A stretch of 64,000 bases of DNA from an uncultured Paracoccaceae bacterium (GTDB lineage Bacteria > Pseudomonadota > Alphaproteobacteria > Rhodobacterales > Rhodobacteraceae): contig CANNFR010000005.1 of the NCBI GenBank assembly GCA_947503935.1, forward strand, positions 62,001-126,000. The letters run 5' to 3'. Each line of letters starts with the position of its first letter. Position 1 is the first letter of the stretch. A program made the position numbers and the translations under genes. This document shows, piece by piece, positions 43,967-52,503 of the stretch. Under the pieces are notes generated by a model, which saw only the letters and a list, made by a program, of their open reading frames with translations, had not been told where the DNA came from and ran no database searches.

Positions 43967-44063
43967 CTATACGCCCTCCAACTGTGGTTGGGTATGAAGG
44001 TAGTCACGTTCAGGGCGTTTCGCAAGCGGAGGCACGCGCCTTGCGCGCCTCCGCCGCAGGGGT

Positions 44064-44768
44064 TCAGCAGAATTTCAGCGAAATCCCCAGGATCACGGCC
44101 GCGGCCTGATAGGCGGCCTTCTCGCCCCGTGAACAGCGGTCGCGGATCACACAGCGCCAGATCTTCCAGGCGCTGAGGCCCACATAGACTGCGATGATGA
44201 CGATCTTCCACCAGGGCAGGTTGTCGCGATTGCCGCGGTCCTCCGACCGGCGCGCCTCATCAAGGTCTTTCAGTTTGCCGCCCAGCCACTCGCCGATGTT
44301 CTGACCTTCGGCGATGGCTTTGGCGGCCTCGTCATAGACTTCCTCGATACGGGTGACGTCCTTTGCCTTCAGCTCGCTATCGGCGATCAGCAGCATGAAT
44401 TCCTCGCGGAACCCGGCCAGGGCCTCGGCGCCGGCACGGGCTGACGGGCGCCGGTCAAGCGCGCTGACTTCGCCGGCCATCCCATCCGCCACCCCCATCG
44501 CGCGACCCAGATAGTCCAGCCCGCGTTCCTGATGGCGCATGCTGTAATCGGCATGGGCCTCGGCGCGCTTGCGGTCGCCCGCGCGGACCAGACGGTCATT
44601 CGTGCGGTCATAAAGCTCGCACAGCCCAAATTGGGCCGTAAAAGCGCCGGCCAGATCGGCAAGCCGATCGGCCGACGGAAGCTCTGGATCGCCACTGACC
44701 GCATCAAGCCACGGCCCGTCGAGATCGAAAAATTCCTTCACACGTAAATTTTCGGCAGAATTGAACAT
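44064..44768 (-). CDS. Protein of unknown function with C-terminal membrane segments
   Basis: 234 residues from ATG 44768 (MFNSAENLRVKEFFDLDGP), with AGGAG 11 nt upstream. The first ~175 residues are helical and charged (RTNDRLVRAGDRKRAEAHADYSMRHQERGLDYLGRAM; DSELKAKDVTRIEEVYDEAAKAIAEGQNIGEW). Then come WWKIVIIAVYVGLSAWKIW and AAYQAAAVILGISLKFC, which are membrane-spanning. A terminator hairpin lies between its ribosome-binding site and the upstream AAA ATPase gene. No family is recognised. Confidence 0.65.
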   Translation of the reverse strand: MFNSAENLRVKEFFDLDGPWLDAVSGDPELPSADRLADLAGAFTAQFGLCELYDRTNDRLVRAGDRKRAEAHADYSMRHQERGLDYLGRAMGVADGMAGEVSALDRRPSARAGAEALAGFREEFMLLIADSELKAKDVTRIEEVYDEAAKAIAEGQNIGEWLGGKLKDLDEARRSEDRGNRDNLPWWKIVIIAVYVGLSAWKIWRCVIRDRCSRGEKAAYQAAAVILGISLKFC

Positions 44769-44784
44769 TGAAAAAGGGCTCCTG

Positions 44785-44809
44785 AAAAAATGTGCCCCGA
44801 AACGGGGCA
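44785..44809 (-). terminator. Terminator/attenuator ahead of the 44.1-kb gene
   Basis: On the minus strand TGCCCC-GTTTC-GGGGCA is followed, after CA, by six T's. It lies downstream of the AAA ATPase stop and only 17 nt before the next gene's start codon. It may end the ATPase transcript or attenuate the downstream gene. Confidence 0.65.
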
Positions 44810-44902
44810 AAAAGGTTTTGAAATCAACCAGATCGAAAATGCGAACCGGCCTTGGGTTAAATGACCCGACGTCAAAGTTGCAGGGTGCATGGATTCTGGA
44901 AA

Positions 44903-44918
44903 GTCAGGAATTCCTGAC
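44903..44918. repeat. Perfect 16-bp palindrome
   Basis: GTCAGGAATTCCTGAC reads the same on both strands and lies 12 nt past the AAA ATPase stop. It has no spacer, so it is more likely a DNA-binding site than an RNA hairpin. It could regulate the gene at 44064-44768. Confidence 0.5.
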
Positions 44919-44929
44919 CTCAAAGGGTC

Positions 44930-45712
44930 CTAGAACAGCATATCCTCATCGCCCTCCAGAGTTGAGTTGATGAAGCCCATCGGATCGCTGCAAAACGCCC
45001 GGTAGAGCCTGAAATGCGCGGTGTCGCGAAAGTCGACCCGGCGCAGGCCGCCTCGGTTGACCTCCAAAAGCGTGGCGTCGGGCACGCCCATCAGTAAGGG
45101 GGAATGGGTCGCCATGATCACCTGCGCCCGGGCGGTTTGCTGGATCTCGTCCAAAAGACGGAAGAGGTCCAATTGACGCCGCGGCGACAGCGCGCTTTCA
45201 GGCTCGTCCAGGAAGTAGATGCCCTGGCGCCGGACACGCTCATCAAAGAACCGCAGGAAGCCTTCGCCGTGGGAATGCGACAGGAAATCAGGCGGCGCAC
45301 CACCGCCCTCTCGGGCGGCATCGTCGAGATACCGCGCCACGCTGAAAAAGGATTCCGCGCGGAAAAACCAGCCATCCGTCACCTTGGGCAGCCAACTGCC
45401 CCTCAGCGCGTCGGCCAACCCCGCGCCGCTTTTGTCCAGCGCCTTCGAATGGTCGACGGGCCTGTAGCCTTTGCCACCGCCGGCCTCATCGTAACCGGCA
45501 AGGGCCGCGATGGCCTCGATCAGGGTTGATTTCCCGGTGCCGTTTTCGCCCACGATAATCGTGACGGCCGTGTCGAAGCTCATTTCGAAGTCATCGCCAA
45601 GCCAGGGCAGATTGAAGGGGTAGGTCGCGCTGTCAGCAACCCGGTCGGGCAGCAAAACCAACCGTCGCAGAAACGGGGCGGGCAAGGTGGTTGCGGTCTT
45701 GCGGCGGGCCAT
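44930..45712 (-). CDS. AAA family ATPase (SMC/ABC-like, single domain)
   Basis: 260 residues. Walker A is IIVGENGTGKSTLIEAIAAL, an ABC-like signature region is SALSPRRQLDLFRLL, Walker B is GIYFLDEPESAL, and the switch His is in VIMATHSPLL. There is no long coiled coil or nuclease domain. The region between Walker A and the signature (GYRPVDHSKALDKSGAGLADALRGSW) is shared with many stand-alone bacterial ATPases of unknown role, sometimes in defence loci. It is followed by the unknown membrane protein on the same strand. Confidence 0.86.
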   Translation of the reverse strand: MARRKTATTLPAPFLRRLVLLPDRVADSATYPFNLPWLGDDFEMSFDTAVTIIVGENGTGKSTLIEAIAALAGYDEAGGGKGYRPVDHSKALDKSGAGLADALRGSWLPKVTDGWFFRAESFFSVARYLDDAAREGGGAPPDFLSHSHGEGFLRFFDERVRRQGIYFLDEPESALSPRRQLDLFRLLDEIQQTARAQVIMATHSPLLMGVPDATLLEVNRGGLRRVDFRDTAHFRLYRAFCSDPMGFINSTLEGDEDMLF

Positions 45713-45913
45713 GGGTCACGTCCAGGATGAAGTATCGGCACTCTGTCTGCCGCCTTTCATGATCTTCATGAACAGATTTCACGCAAGGCCCTGTGGCCTG
45801 CCGCGCGGCAATCGCTTAATCGGATAAGGTCGCTCCGCGCCGCTGTGATGTCGAAAAATGGCGTCGGTGGCGCGTACGCTGTGCGTATTGAGGGGAAGGA
45901 GAGGGAATCGCTC

Positions 45914-46210
45914 ATGGCCGATATCACCATCGTCTACTGGCGGGACATTCCGGCGCAGATCATTGCCGGGAAAGGCCGCCGTGGCACCAAGGTGCAACTG
46001 ACCGAGCGGTTTGAGCAGGCCATCGATCGCGCCGCGATGAAAACCGGGGCGGCTGGCACGGACGATTACCTGGCCGAATGGCGCAAAGCCCCCCCCTATG
46101 AGGTCGCGGGCGACGATGCCGAGGCTGCCGCGGCCGAGGCCGCCCGGATTGAAGCCGAATATGACACCGCGCGCCTCAAGGCGCTGATCGACAATGACGG
46201 TTGGGCGTGA
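45914..46210 (+). CDS. PF13769-like 'virulence factor' domain protein of the one-carbon cluster
   Basis: 98-residue acidic protein starting MADITIVYWRDIPAQIIAG, with KVQLTERFEQAIDRAAMKTGAAGTDDYLAEWRK in the middle and an Ala/Glu-rich C-terminus. The pattern matches small proteins called 'virulence factor' in databases. The genomic setting (26 nt before a MetF-like gene and a corrinoid methyltransferase) points to one-carbon metabolism instead. GGAGAGGG precedes the ATG. The biochemical role is unknown. Confidence 0.78.
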   Translation: MADITIVYWRDIPAQIIAGKGRRGTKVQLTERFEQAIDRAAMKTGAAGTDDYLAEWRKAPPYEVAGDDAEAAAAEAARIEAEYDTARLKALIDNDGWA

Positions 46211-46235
46211 TGCCCGAACCATGTGGGAGGCTTTG

Positions 46236-47159
46236 ATGGCGCTTTTGAAATTCCGCCGCGACGATGCGCCGAGGCTGGTCTCGCCCGAGGTCGAGGCCTT
46301 TCTCGACGGCTATTCGATCGAGGTCATGCCCCGCACCGCTGAAAAGATCGAAAGCTTCCGCGATCTTTTGCCCCGCGGCACCCGCGTCTACATCGCCCAT
46401 ATCGAGGGCACGCCGATTGAGGACATGGTCGCCACCGCCGCCCGCCTGGCGCGTGAGGGCTATCCGGTGATGCCGCATTTCCCGGCGCGGATCATCCGCG
46501 ACAAAGCCATGCTGACCGATTGGATCGCGCGCTATCAGGGCGAGGCGGGCGTCGATCAGGCGCTTTTGCTGGCCGGTGGCGTGGCCCAGCCGCATGGCGC
46601 GTTCCACTCCTCCATGCAATTGATGGAAACCGGCGCTTTTGACGGGTTCAAGCGTCTGCATGTGGCGGGCCACCCCGAGGGGAACCGCGACATCGATCCG
46701 AACGGGGGCGATGCCGCCGTGATGGAGGCGTTGCGTTGGAAGCAGGCCTTTTCCGAACGCTCCGACGCGGACATGGCCATCGCCACGCAATTCGCGTTCG
46801 AGGCCAAGCCGATCATCGCCTGGGCCGACCGGCTGGCCGCCGAGGGCATCCACCTGCCGATCCATATCGGCATCGCGGGCCCCGCCAAATTGCAGACCCT
46901 ACTGAAATTCGCCATCGCCTGCGGCGTGGGCCCCAGCCTGCGCGTTCTGCAAAAGCGCGCGCGCGATGTGACCAAGCTGGTCCTGCCGTTCGAGCCGACC
47001 GAACTGGTCGTCGATCTGGCCCGCCACAAGGCCGCCAACCCCGATTTCCTGGTCGAACGCGTGCATGTCTTCCCGCTTGGCGGTATCAAGACCTCGGCCG
47101 ACTGGGCCATCGCCAATGGCGGCCGCTCGGGCGCCCCTGCAAGCCAGACCGAAGGATAA
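46236..47159 (+). CDS. Methylenetetrahydrofolate reductase-like protein
   Basis: 307-residue MetF-fold protein. It has VYIAHIEGTPIEDMVATAARLAREGYPVMPHFPAR, QALLLAGGVAQPHGAFHSSMQLM, LHVAGHPEGNRDID, MAIATQFAFEAKPIIAW and LPIHIGIAGPAKLQTLLKFAIACGVG, in the order of MetF (flavin-folate site). It differs from canonical MetF in its N-terminus. GGGAGG six nt upstream sets ATG 46236. With the next gene it would connect methyl-THF and methylene-THF. Confidence 0.87.
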   Translation: MALLKFRRDDAPRLVSPEVEAFLDGYSIEVMPRTAEKIESFRDLLPRGTRVYIAHIEGTPIEDMVATAARLAREGYPVMPHFPARIIRDKAMLTDWIARYQGEAGVDQALLLAGGVAQPHGAFHSSMQLMETGAFDGFKRLHVAGHPEGNRDIDPNGGDAAVMEALRWKQAFSERSDADMAIATQFAFEAKPIIAWADRLAAEGIHLPIHIGIAGPAKLQTLLKFAIACGVGPSLRVLQKRARDVTKLVLPFEPTELVVDLARHKAANPDFLVERVHVFPLGGIKTSADWAIANGGRSGAPASQTEG

Positions 47160-47162
47160 AGA

Positions 47163-48143
47163 ATGACTCGTACCGTCCTCGAATCAAAGTCGAAAACCGT
47201 TGTCATCGGCTTTGATGAGCCGTTTTGCGTCATCGGCGAGCGCATCAACCCGACCGGCCGCAGGAAGCTGGCCGCCGAGCTGGAGGCGGGCGATTTCTCC
47301 ACCGTCGAACGCGACGCGCTTGAGCAGGTGGCCTGTGGCGCGATGGTGTTGGATGTGAATTCCGGCGCCGTTTTCACCAACAAGATGGCCGAAGACCCGC
47401 GCTACGCCGACAACAACTTCGTCGAACCGATGCTGATGAAAGAGCTGATCGCGCGGGTGCAGGCCATTGTCGATGTGCCGCTTTGCATCGATAGCTCGGT
47501 GCCCGGCGCGTTGGAGAATGGCCTTGAGATGGCCGAGGGCCGGCCACTGTTGAATTCGGTGACGGGCGAGGAAGAGCGGCTGGAACTGGTCCTGCCGCTG
47601 GTCAAGAAGTACAACGTGCCGGTCGTGGCGATCTCGAACGACGACACGGGCATCAGCGAAGACCCCGAAGTGCGGTTTGCCGTGGCCAAGAAGATTGTCG
47701 AACGGGCGGCCGATTTCGGCATTCCGGCGCATGATATTGTCGTTGACCCCCTGGTCATGCCGATCGGCGCCATGGCCACCGCGGGTGAACAGGTCTTTAC
47801 CCTGGTGCGGCGCCTGCGTGATGAACTGGGCGTCAACACCACCTGCGGCGCCTCGAATATCTCGTTCGGCCTGCCGCAGCGCCACGGGATCAACGCCGCC
47901 TTCCTGCCGATGGCCATCTGCGCCGGGATGACGAGTGCGATCATGAACCCGATCCGCCTGCAGGAGATGGAGGCGATCCGAGCCGCGAATTTCCTGATGA
48001 ACCATGACCCGAATGGTAGTGAATGGATCAAGTTCAGCCGGGTGGTTGATGCCGTGAATGGCGGGCAAGGCTTTGCCGAGGCCTCGGCCGCCGCAACGGC
48101 GGGTGGCGCGCGCAGTGACGGGCGCCGCCGCCGCCGGGGTTAG
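47163..48143 (+). CDS. Methyltetrahydrofolate:corrinoid methyltransferase (pterin-binding)
   Basis: 326-residue TIM-barrel of the pterin-binding/AcsE-MtgA type. It has FCVIGERINPTGRRKLAAELEAGD at the N-terminus, GAMVLDVNSG, PLCIDSSVPGALENGLEMAEGRPLLNSVTGEEERLELVLPL, VVAISNDDTGI and GASNISFGLPQRHGINAAFLPMAI. It moves a methyl group between a corrinoid protein and THF. The tail (SDGRRRRRG) mirrors that of the ASKHA reactivase at 34.6 kb. It starts 3 nt after the MetF-like gene. No corrinoid protein or upstream methyltransferase is in the window. Confidence 0.92.
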   Translation: MTRTVLESKSKTVVIGFDEPFCVIGERINPTGRRKLAAELEAGDFSTVERDALEQVACGAMVLDVNSGAVFTNKMAEDPRYADNNFVEPMLMKELIARVQAIVDVPLCIDSSVPGALENGLEMAEGRPLLNSVTGEEERLELVLPLVKKYNVPVVAISNDDTGISEDPEVRFAVAKKIVERAADFGIPAHDIVVDPLVMPIGAMATAGEQVFTLVRRLRDELGVNTTCGASNISFGLPQRHGINAAFLPMAICAGMTSAIMNPIRLQEMEAIRAANFLMNHDPNGSEWIKFSRVVDAVNGGQGFAEASAAATAGGARSDGRRRRRG

Positions 48144-48178
48144 TGGAGTATTAACCAAGCGGATGCGAGAAGGCATGT

Positions 48179-48409
48179 ATGAACATGCCGATACGCCACA
48201 CCCCGCCCGATGACTGGATCAGAGCCATATTTTCGGCAAATGCCGTCCTGAAAGGCGGTGTCGTGCGTCGGCAGGTCAGCTGGGTCGAACGCGAAATCGG
48301 CCGTGAGCGGTTTGAACTGGAAGTGCGGCGTCGGGGATATCGTCTTCTGGAATGTGGCGGCCAATATGTCGTGATCTGCAATTCCGATCCGGTTCGTATG
48401 ATCTGCTAG
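48179..48409 (+). CDS. Conserved small protein of unknown function
   Basis: 76 residues: MNMPIRHTPPDDWIRAIF, then GGVVRRQVSWVEREIGRERFELEVRRRGYRLLECGGQYVVICN. The even amphipathic pattern and the AGAAGG before the ATG indicate a real gene. It is far too small for the enzyme names sometimes given to such ORFs. It follows the methyltransferase gene by 35 nt, but functional linkage is not shown. Confidence 0.7.
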   Translation: MNMPIRHTPPDDWIRAIFSANAVLKGGVVRRQVSWVEREIGRERFELEVRRRGYRLLECGGQYVVICNSDPVRMIC

Positions 48410-48413
48410 CGGC

Positions 48414-48491
48414 GATTTTTCTGCGAAAGATCACCGGTTGTAGGATTTTTCGCAGAAAAATCGATTGGCCTGGATCTTTCGCAGAAAGATC
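48414..48491. repeat. Three tandem palindromes of the GATYTTTC-GCA-GAAARATC family
   Basis: Copies are at 48414-48432 (TGC spacer, one arm mismatch), 48444-48462 (perfect 8-bp arms) and 48473-48491 (perfect). The spacer trinucleotide is GCA, or TGC when inverted. Further copies lie at 53.66-53.71 kb and one variant at 54.11 kb. They sit between the small 76-aa gene and the amidase gene. They could form RNA hairpins or bind a dimeric protein. Confidence 0.75.
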
Positions 48492-48528
48492 GTGCCTGTT
48501 AGGCTGTGAAAAACAATCACCAAGGCCG

Positions 48529-49743
48529 ATGAGCAGCTTCATTCGCATATGTGCTTTCGCAATGGCGCTTGTCCTGGCGCTTCCCTTGCGTGCCGAGATG
48601 CTTTCGGGTCTGGCGCGGCTGGATCTGTCACAATCCGCGATCGTCGATGCTAAGGGCGGGCCTGATCTGACCCTCGCATTGTCTCAACCCGTGCCCTGGC
48701 GCGCATTTACCCTCGCCGACCCACCACGTTTGGTACTGGACTTCCGCGAGGTTGATTGGCGCGGTGTTCCGGCGTGGGACCTTCTGCAAACCACCCATGC
48801 CACCGGTCTGCGCATGGGGGCGTTTCGTCCTGGATGGTCACGTCTGGTTGTCGATCTGGCCGGGCCTTATGCGATTTCCTCTGCGTCTATGCAGACAGGT
48901 AGCTTGACCGGCGCTGCGGTGGTGCGGGTCTCATTAAACCCGACGGATGAGGCAAGCTTTCAGGCCCAGGCCGGGGCGCCGGACGGGGCCGAGTGGGGGG
49001 CTTTGGAACAGTCTTCACCTCCGCCACCACCGAATGGCGACAGGTTCACTATCGTACTGGATCCTGGCCATGGCGGCATCGACCCCGGTGCGCAGAGCGG
49101 TGACATCACCGAAGCCGCCCTGATGCTGACCTTCGCGCGTGAGCTCAAAGACGTGCTTTTGCGCCGAACCGATTTCGACGTCGTTCTGACCCGGAACGCC
49201 GATATCTTCGTGCCGCTTGACGGCCGGATCACTTTGGCGCGGGCGGCCGGGGCGGATGTGTTTTTGTCGCTCCATGCCGACGCGGTTTCCGCCGGACGCG
49301 CGACCGGCGCCACGATCTACACGCTGTCGGAAACAGCCTCGGACGAAGCGGCCGCAGCCCTGGCCGAACGCCATGACCGCGCTGATCTTCTGGCCGGCGT
49401 TGATCTGTCCGATCAGGACGATGTGGTGGCTGGCGTTTTGATGGATATCGCGCGGCTTGATACCGATCCGCGCTCGTCCGCGCTGGCCGATGCCTTGGCG
49501 CAGGGCATTGGCAACACGGTCGGCGGCCTGCACAAACGGCCGCGCCAATCCGCAGGCTTTTCGGTTTTGCGGGCACCGGATGTGCCCTCTGCGCTGATTG
49601 AGCTTGGATTTCTATCTTCTGACGTCGATCGCGACCGCCTGACATCGCCGGAATGGCGCGCCAAGGTGGCCGAGGGCATCGTGTCGGCCTTGCAGATATG
49701 GGCCGCCGAGGATACCGCCCGCGCCGGGCTGCTGCGGCGTTGA
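48529..49743 (+). CDS. amiC: N-acetylmuramoyl-L-alanine amidase (AmiC-like)
   Basis: Periplasmic zinc amidase that removes stem peptides from glycan strands during cell separation, 404 residues. It has a signal peptide (about 1-22), an N-terminal AMIN domain (residues 30-150: LTLALSQPVPWRAFTLADPPRLVLDFREVDW ...) and an Amidase_3 domain with VLDPGHGGIDPGAQSGDITEAALML, DVFLSLHADAV and SALIELGFLSS. The His and Glu ligands are in those motifs. PBP1A and prfB follow on the same strand. Confidence 0.94.
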   Translation: MSSFIRICAFAMALVLALPLRAEMLSGLARLDLSQSAIVDAKGGPDLTLALSQPVPWRAFTLADPPRLVLDFREVDWRGVPAWDLLQTTHATGLRMGAFRPGWSRLVVDLAGPYAISSASMQTGSLTGAAVVRVSLNPTDEASFQAQAGAPDGAEWGALEQSSPPPPPNGDRFTIVLDPGHGGIDPGAQSGDITEAALMLTFARELKDVLLRRTDFDVVLTRNADIFVPLDGRITLARAAGADVFLSLHADAVSAGRATGATIYTLSETASDEAAAALAERHDRADLLAGVDLSDQDDVVAGVLMDIARLDTDPRSSALADALAQGIGNTVGGLHKRPRQSAGFSVLRAPDVPSALIELGFLSSDVDRDRLTSPEWRAKVAEGIVSALQIWAAEDTARAGLLRR

Positions 49744-49872
49744 TCCGATTGGCCCGCCCGGGCTGACGCAGATGCACATCACCGCGCGACAAGCCGCCTA
49801 AAATCGGCGCCTTTGCTTTGACCCCGGTCGGGGCAGGGCGTATATGTTAGAGACTCCACGCAGGATAAGCCC

Positions 49873-52416
49873 ATGCTTCGTTTCATCGCCTCCGCCCTAG
49901 GGGCCGTCTTTACCCTCATCACGTTGGGGCTGTTTTTTGCCGCCCTCACCGTCGGGGGCATCTTCTATTACTACGGGCGCGATCTGCCGAACCATGAGCA
50001 ATTGGCTCAGTATTCGCCGCCCACGATCAGCCGCATCTATTCCGGCGAAGGCCGGATGATCGATGAATTCGCTCAGGAGCGGCGCCTATTCGTCTCGTCG
50101 GCCGAAATCCCGGATCTGGTCAAACAGGCCTTCATCTCGGCCGAGGACAAGAATTTCTACAATCACCGGGGCTATGACCCGCTCAGCATGATGTCGGCCG
50201 CGCGGGATGCCTTGCAGGGCGGGGCGCTTCGCGGTGCGTCGACCATCACCCAGCAGGTAATGAAGAACTTCCTTCTGTCTTCTGACAGAACGGCCGAGCG
50301 CAAGATCAAAGAGCTTATCTTGGCCGCACGGGTCGAGGGCGCCTTGTCGAAGGACAAGATTCTCGAGCTTTATCTGAACGAGATCTATCTGGGCCAAAAC
50401 TCCTATGGCGTGGCTGCTGCCGCCCAGACCTACTTTAACAAGTCCCTGTCTGAATTGTCTGTGGCCGAGGCGGCCTATCTCGGCGCCTTGCCGCAGCGCC
50501 CGGCGCGTCTGCACCCGGTCAACAACCACGACGCGGCCATTGCGCGCCGGAACTACGTGCTGGGCGAAATGCTGGACAACCGCTATATCGACCGCGCGAC
50601 GTATGAAGCGGCCAAGGCCGAGCCCCTGCGCACCGTCCAGTCCGGCGATTTTGAACCCTTCCGCGATGCCTTGCCGCCGCGGGATTACTTCACCGACGAA
50701 ATCCGCCGGCAATTGTCGTCGACCTTCGGCCAGCAGGAATTCTTTGGCGGAGGTCTGACGATCCGCGCCACCGTTGACCCTGAATTGCAGGAGGTCGCCG
50801 CGCTGGCCCTCCGTGAGGGGCTTGAGAAGTATGACCGGAACCTGGGCATCTGGCGGGGCACGCTGAAGACCATCCCCGAAGACCAGTTGGGCGACGAGAC
50901 ATCCTGGCGCACCGCCCTGGCCGCGGTCGATGTGCCGCGCGATGTGGCTGGCTGGTTTCCCGCCGTTGTCCTTGAGGTTGGCGAGACCCATGCGCGCATC
51001 GGTATCGAAGGGGTCGAAGAGGACGAGGACGGCCATTTCATTCCGCCCGAAGACGTGACCTGGGCGCGCAAGCGTCAGGCCGATGGTCGCCTCGGGCGTC
51101 AGGCCCGTGTTGCAGGCGACCTGCTTGCTGTCGGGGATGTCGTGCATGTGCGCGCCATGACCAAGGACAGCGACGGGTCGTTCATCCGCTGGACGCTGCG
51201 CCAGATCCCCGAGGTCCAGGGCGGCTTCATGGCGATGGATGTCAATTCCGGCCGCGTTTTGGCGATGCAGGGCGGCTTCTCTTACCAGGAATCCGAGCTG
51301 AACCGCGCCACCCAGGCCCAGCGCCAGCCTGGCTCAAGCTTCAAGCCGTTTGTCTATGCGGCGGCCCTCGACAGCGGCTTCACACCCGCCTCGATCATCA
51401 TCGACGCGCCGATTGAGATCAACACGCCCGAGGGCGTCTGGCGGCCGAAAAACGCCTCGAACCGGTTTTACGGCCCCGCGCCCGTGCGCACCGGGATCGA
51501 ACAATCGCGTAACCTGATGACGATCCGTCTGGCCGAAGAGGTCTCGATGTATACGGTCGCGGGCTATGCCGAGCGGTTCGGCGTCTATGACCGGATGTTT
51601 CCGTATCTGGCCAATGCTCTCGGCAGCCAGGAATCCACGCTTTACCGCATGGTTGCGGCCTATGCGATGTTCGCCAACGGGGGTGAGCGGGTTGAACCGA
51701 CCCTGGTCGACCGTGTGCAGGACCGCTGGGGCCGCACCATTTACCGCCATGACCAGCGCACCTGTGTCGATTGCCAGCTGGCCTCGCTTGATCCCGGCGC
51801 TGCCCCGCGCATCGATTCCAAACGCGACCGCGTGATCGACGCCATCACTGCCTATCAGCTGACCTCGATGCTGCAGGGCGTCGTGCAGCGCGGTACCGCC
51901 CGCCGTATCAACCTGCCGGTGCCGATCGCCGGCAAGACCGGAACGACCAATGACGCCAAGGATGTTTGGTTCGTGGGCTACTCGTCCTCGATCGCCGCGG
52001 GCTGCTATATCGGCTACGATCAGCCCCGCTCGCTCGGGCGCGGGGCCTCCGGCGGCGGCATGTGCGGGCCGGTCTTCCAGCGCTTCATGGAAGAGGCGAT
52101 CCAGAAGTATGGCGGCGGCAAGTTCCAGGTCCCGCCGGGCGGATACTTCCTCAAGATCGACCGATTCTCGGGCATGCGCCTGCCCGATGGCGCCTCGGGC
52201 GACAATGTCGTGGCCGAGTATTTCCGCGAGGGGGATGAGCCGATCTTCGGCCTGGCCTTCGATGGCGGCTTCGGCATGGGCTCGAACCTGCCGCTTTTCG
52301 CGGCCGGCGAAAGCGATGTCGGATCGGGCCGGCAGATCACCACCTCAACCGGCGACCGCGCGGTCATTCCGCCTCGCGCCAATTTCGGCACGGTGTCCTC
52401 GGGCGGGCTTTACTGA
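49873..52416 (+). CDS. mrcA: Penicillin-binding protein 1A (glycosyltransferase/transpeptidase)
   Basis: 847-residue bifunctional peptidoglycan synthase anchored in the inner membrane (helix about 13-35). The GT51 domain has Glu91 in ISAEDKNFYNHRG and GASTITQQVMKNFLLS. An OB-like PBP1A domain follows (about 320-410). The transpeptidase has Ser488 in GSSFKPF and KTG at 688-690 (AGKTGTTND). The C-terminus lacks a long extension. It lies 129 nt after amiC. Confidence 0.96.
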   Translation: MLRFIASALGAVFTLITLGLFFAALTVGGIFYYYGRDLPNHEQLAQYSPPTISRIYSGEGRMIDEFAQERRLFVSSAEIPDLVKQAFISAEDKNFYNHRGYDPLSMMSAARDALQGGALRGASTITQQVMKNFLLSSDRTAERKIKELILAARVEGALSKDKILELYLNEIYLGQNSYGVAAAAQTYFNKSLSELSVAEAAYLGALPQRPARLHPVNNHDAAIARRNYVLGEMLDNRYIDRATYEAAKAEPLRTVQSGDFEPFRDALPPRDYFTDEIRRQLSSTFGQQEFFGGGLTIRATVDPELQEVAALALREGLEKYDRNLGIWRGTLKTIPEDQLGDETSWRTALAAVDVPRDVAGWFPAVVLEVGETHARIGIEGVEEDEDGHFIPPEDVTWARKRQADGRLGRQARVAGDLLAVGDVVHVRAMTKDSDGSFIRWTLRQIPEVQGGFMAMDVNSGRVLAMQGGFSYQESELNRATQAQRQPGSSFKPFVYAAALDSGFTPASIIIDAPIEINTPEGVWRPKNASNRFYGPAPVRTGIEQSRNLMTIRLAEEVSMYTVAGYAERFGVYDRMFPYLANALGSQESTLYRMVAAYAMFANGGERVEPTLVDRVQDRWGRTIYRHDQRTCVDCQLASLDPGAAPRIDSKRDRVIDAITAYQLTSMLQGVVQRGTARRINLPVPIAGKTGTTNDAKDVWFVGYSSSIAAGCYIGYDQPRSLGRGASGGGMCGPVFQRFMEEAIQKYGGGKFQVPPGGYFLKIDRFSGMRLPDGASGDNVVAEYFREGDEPIFGLAFDGGFGMGSNLPLFAAGESDVGSGRQITTSTGDRAVIPPRANFGTVSSGGLY

Positions 52417-52503
52417 AGCCCGCTCACCCAGCCTTGCGGGCCATCGCGGCCTCGTCTATCACCCCAGACCGATCGTCATCCAACCTCCCGGGGGCAGCCT
52501 GTT

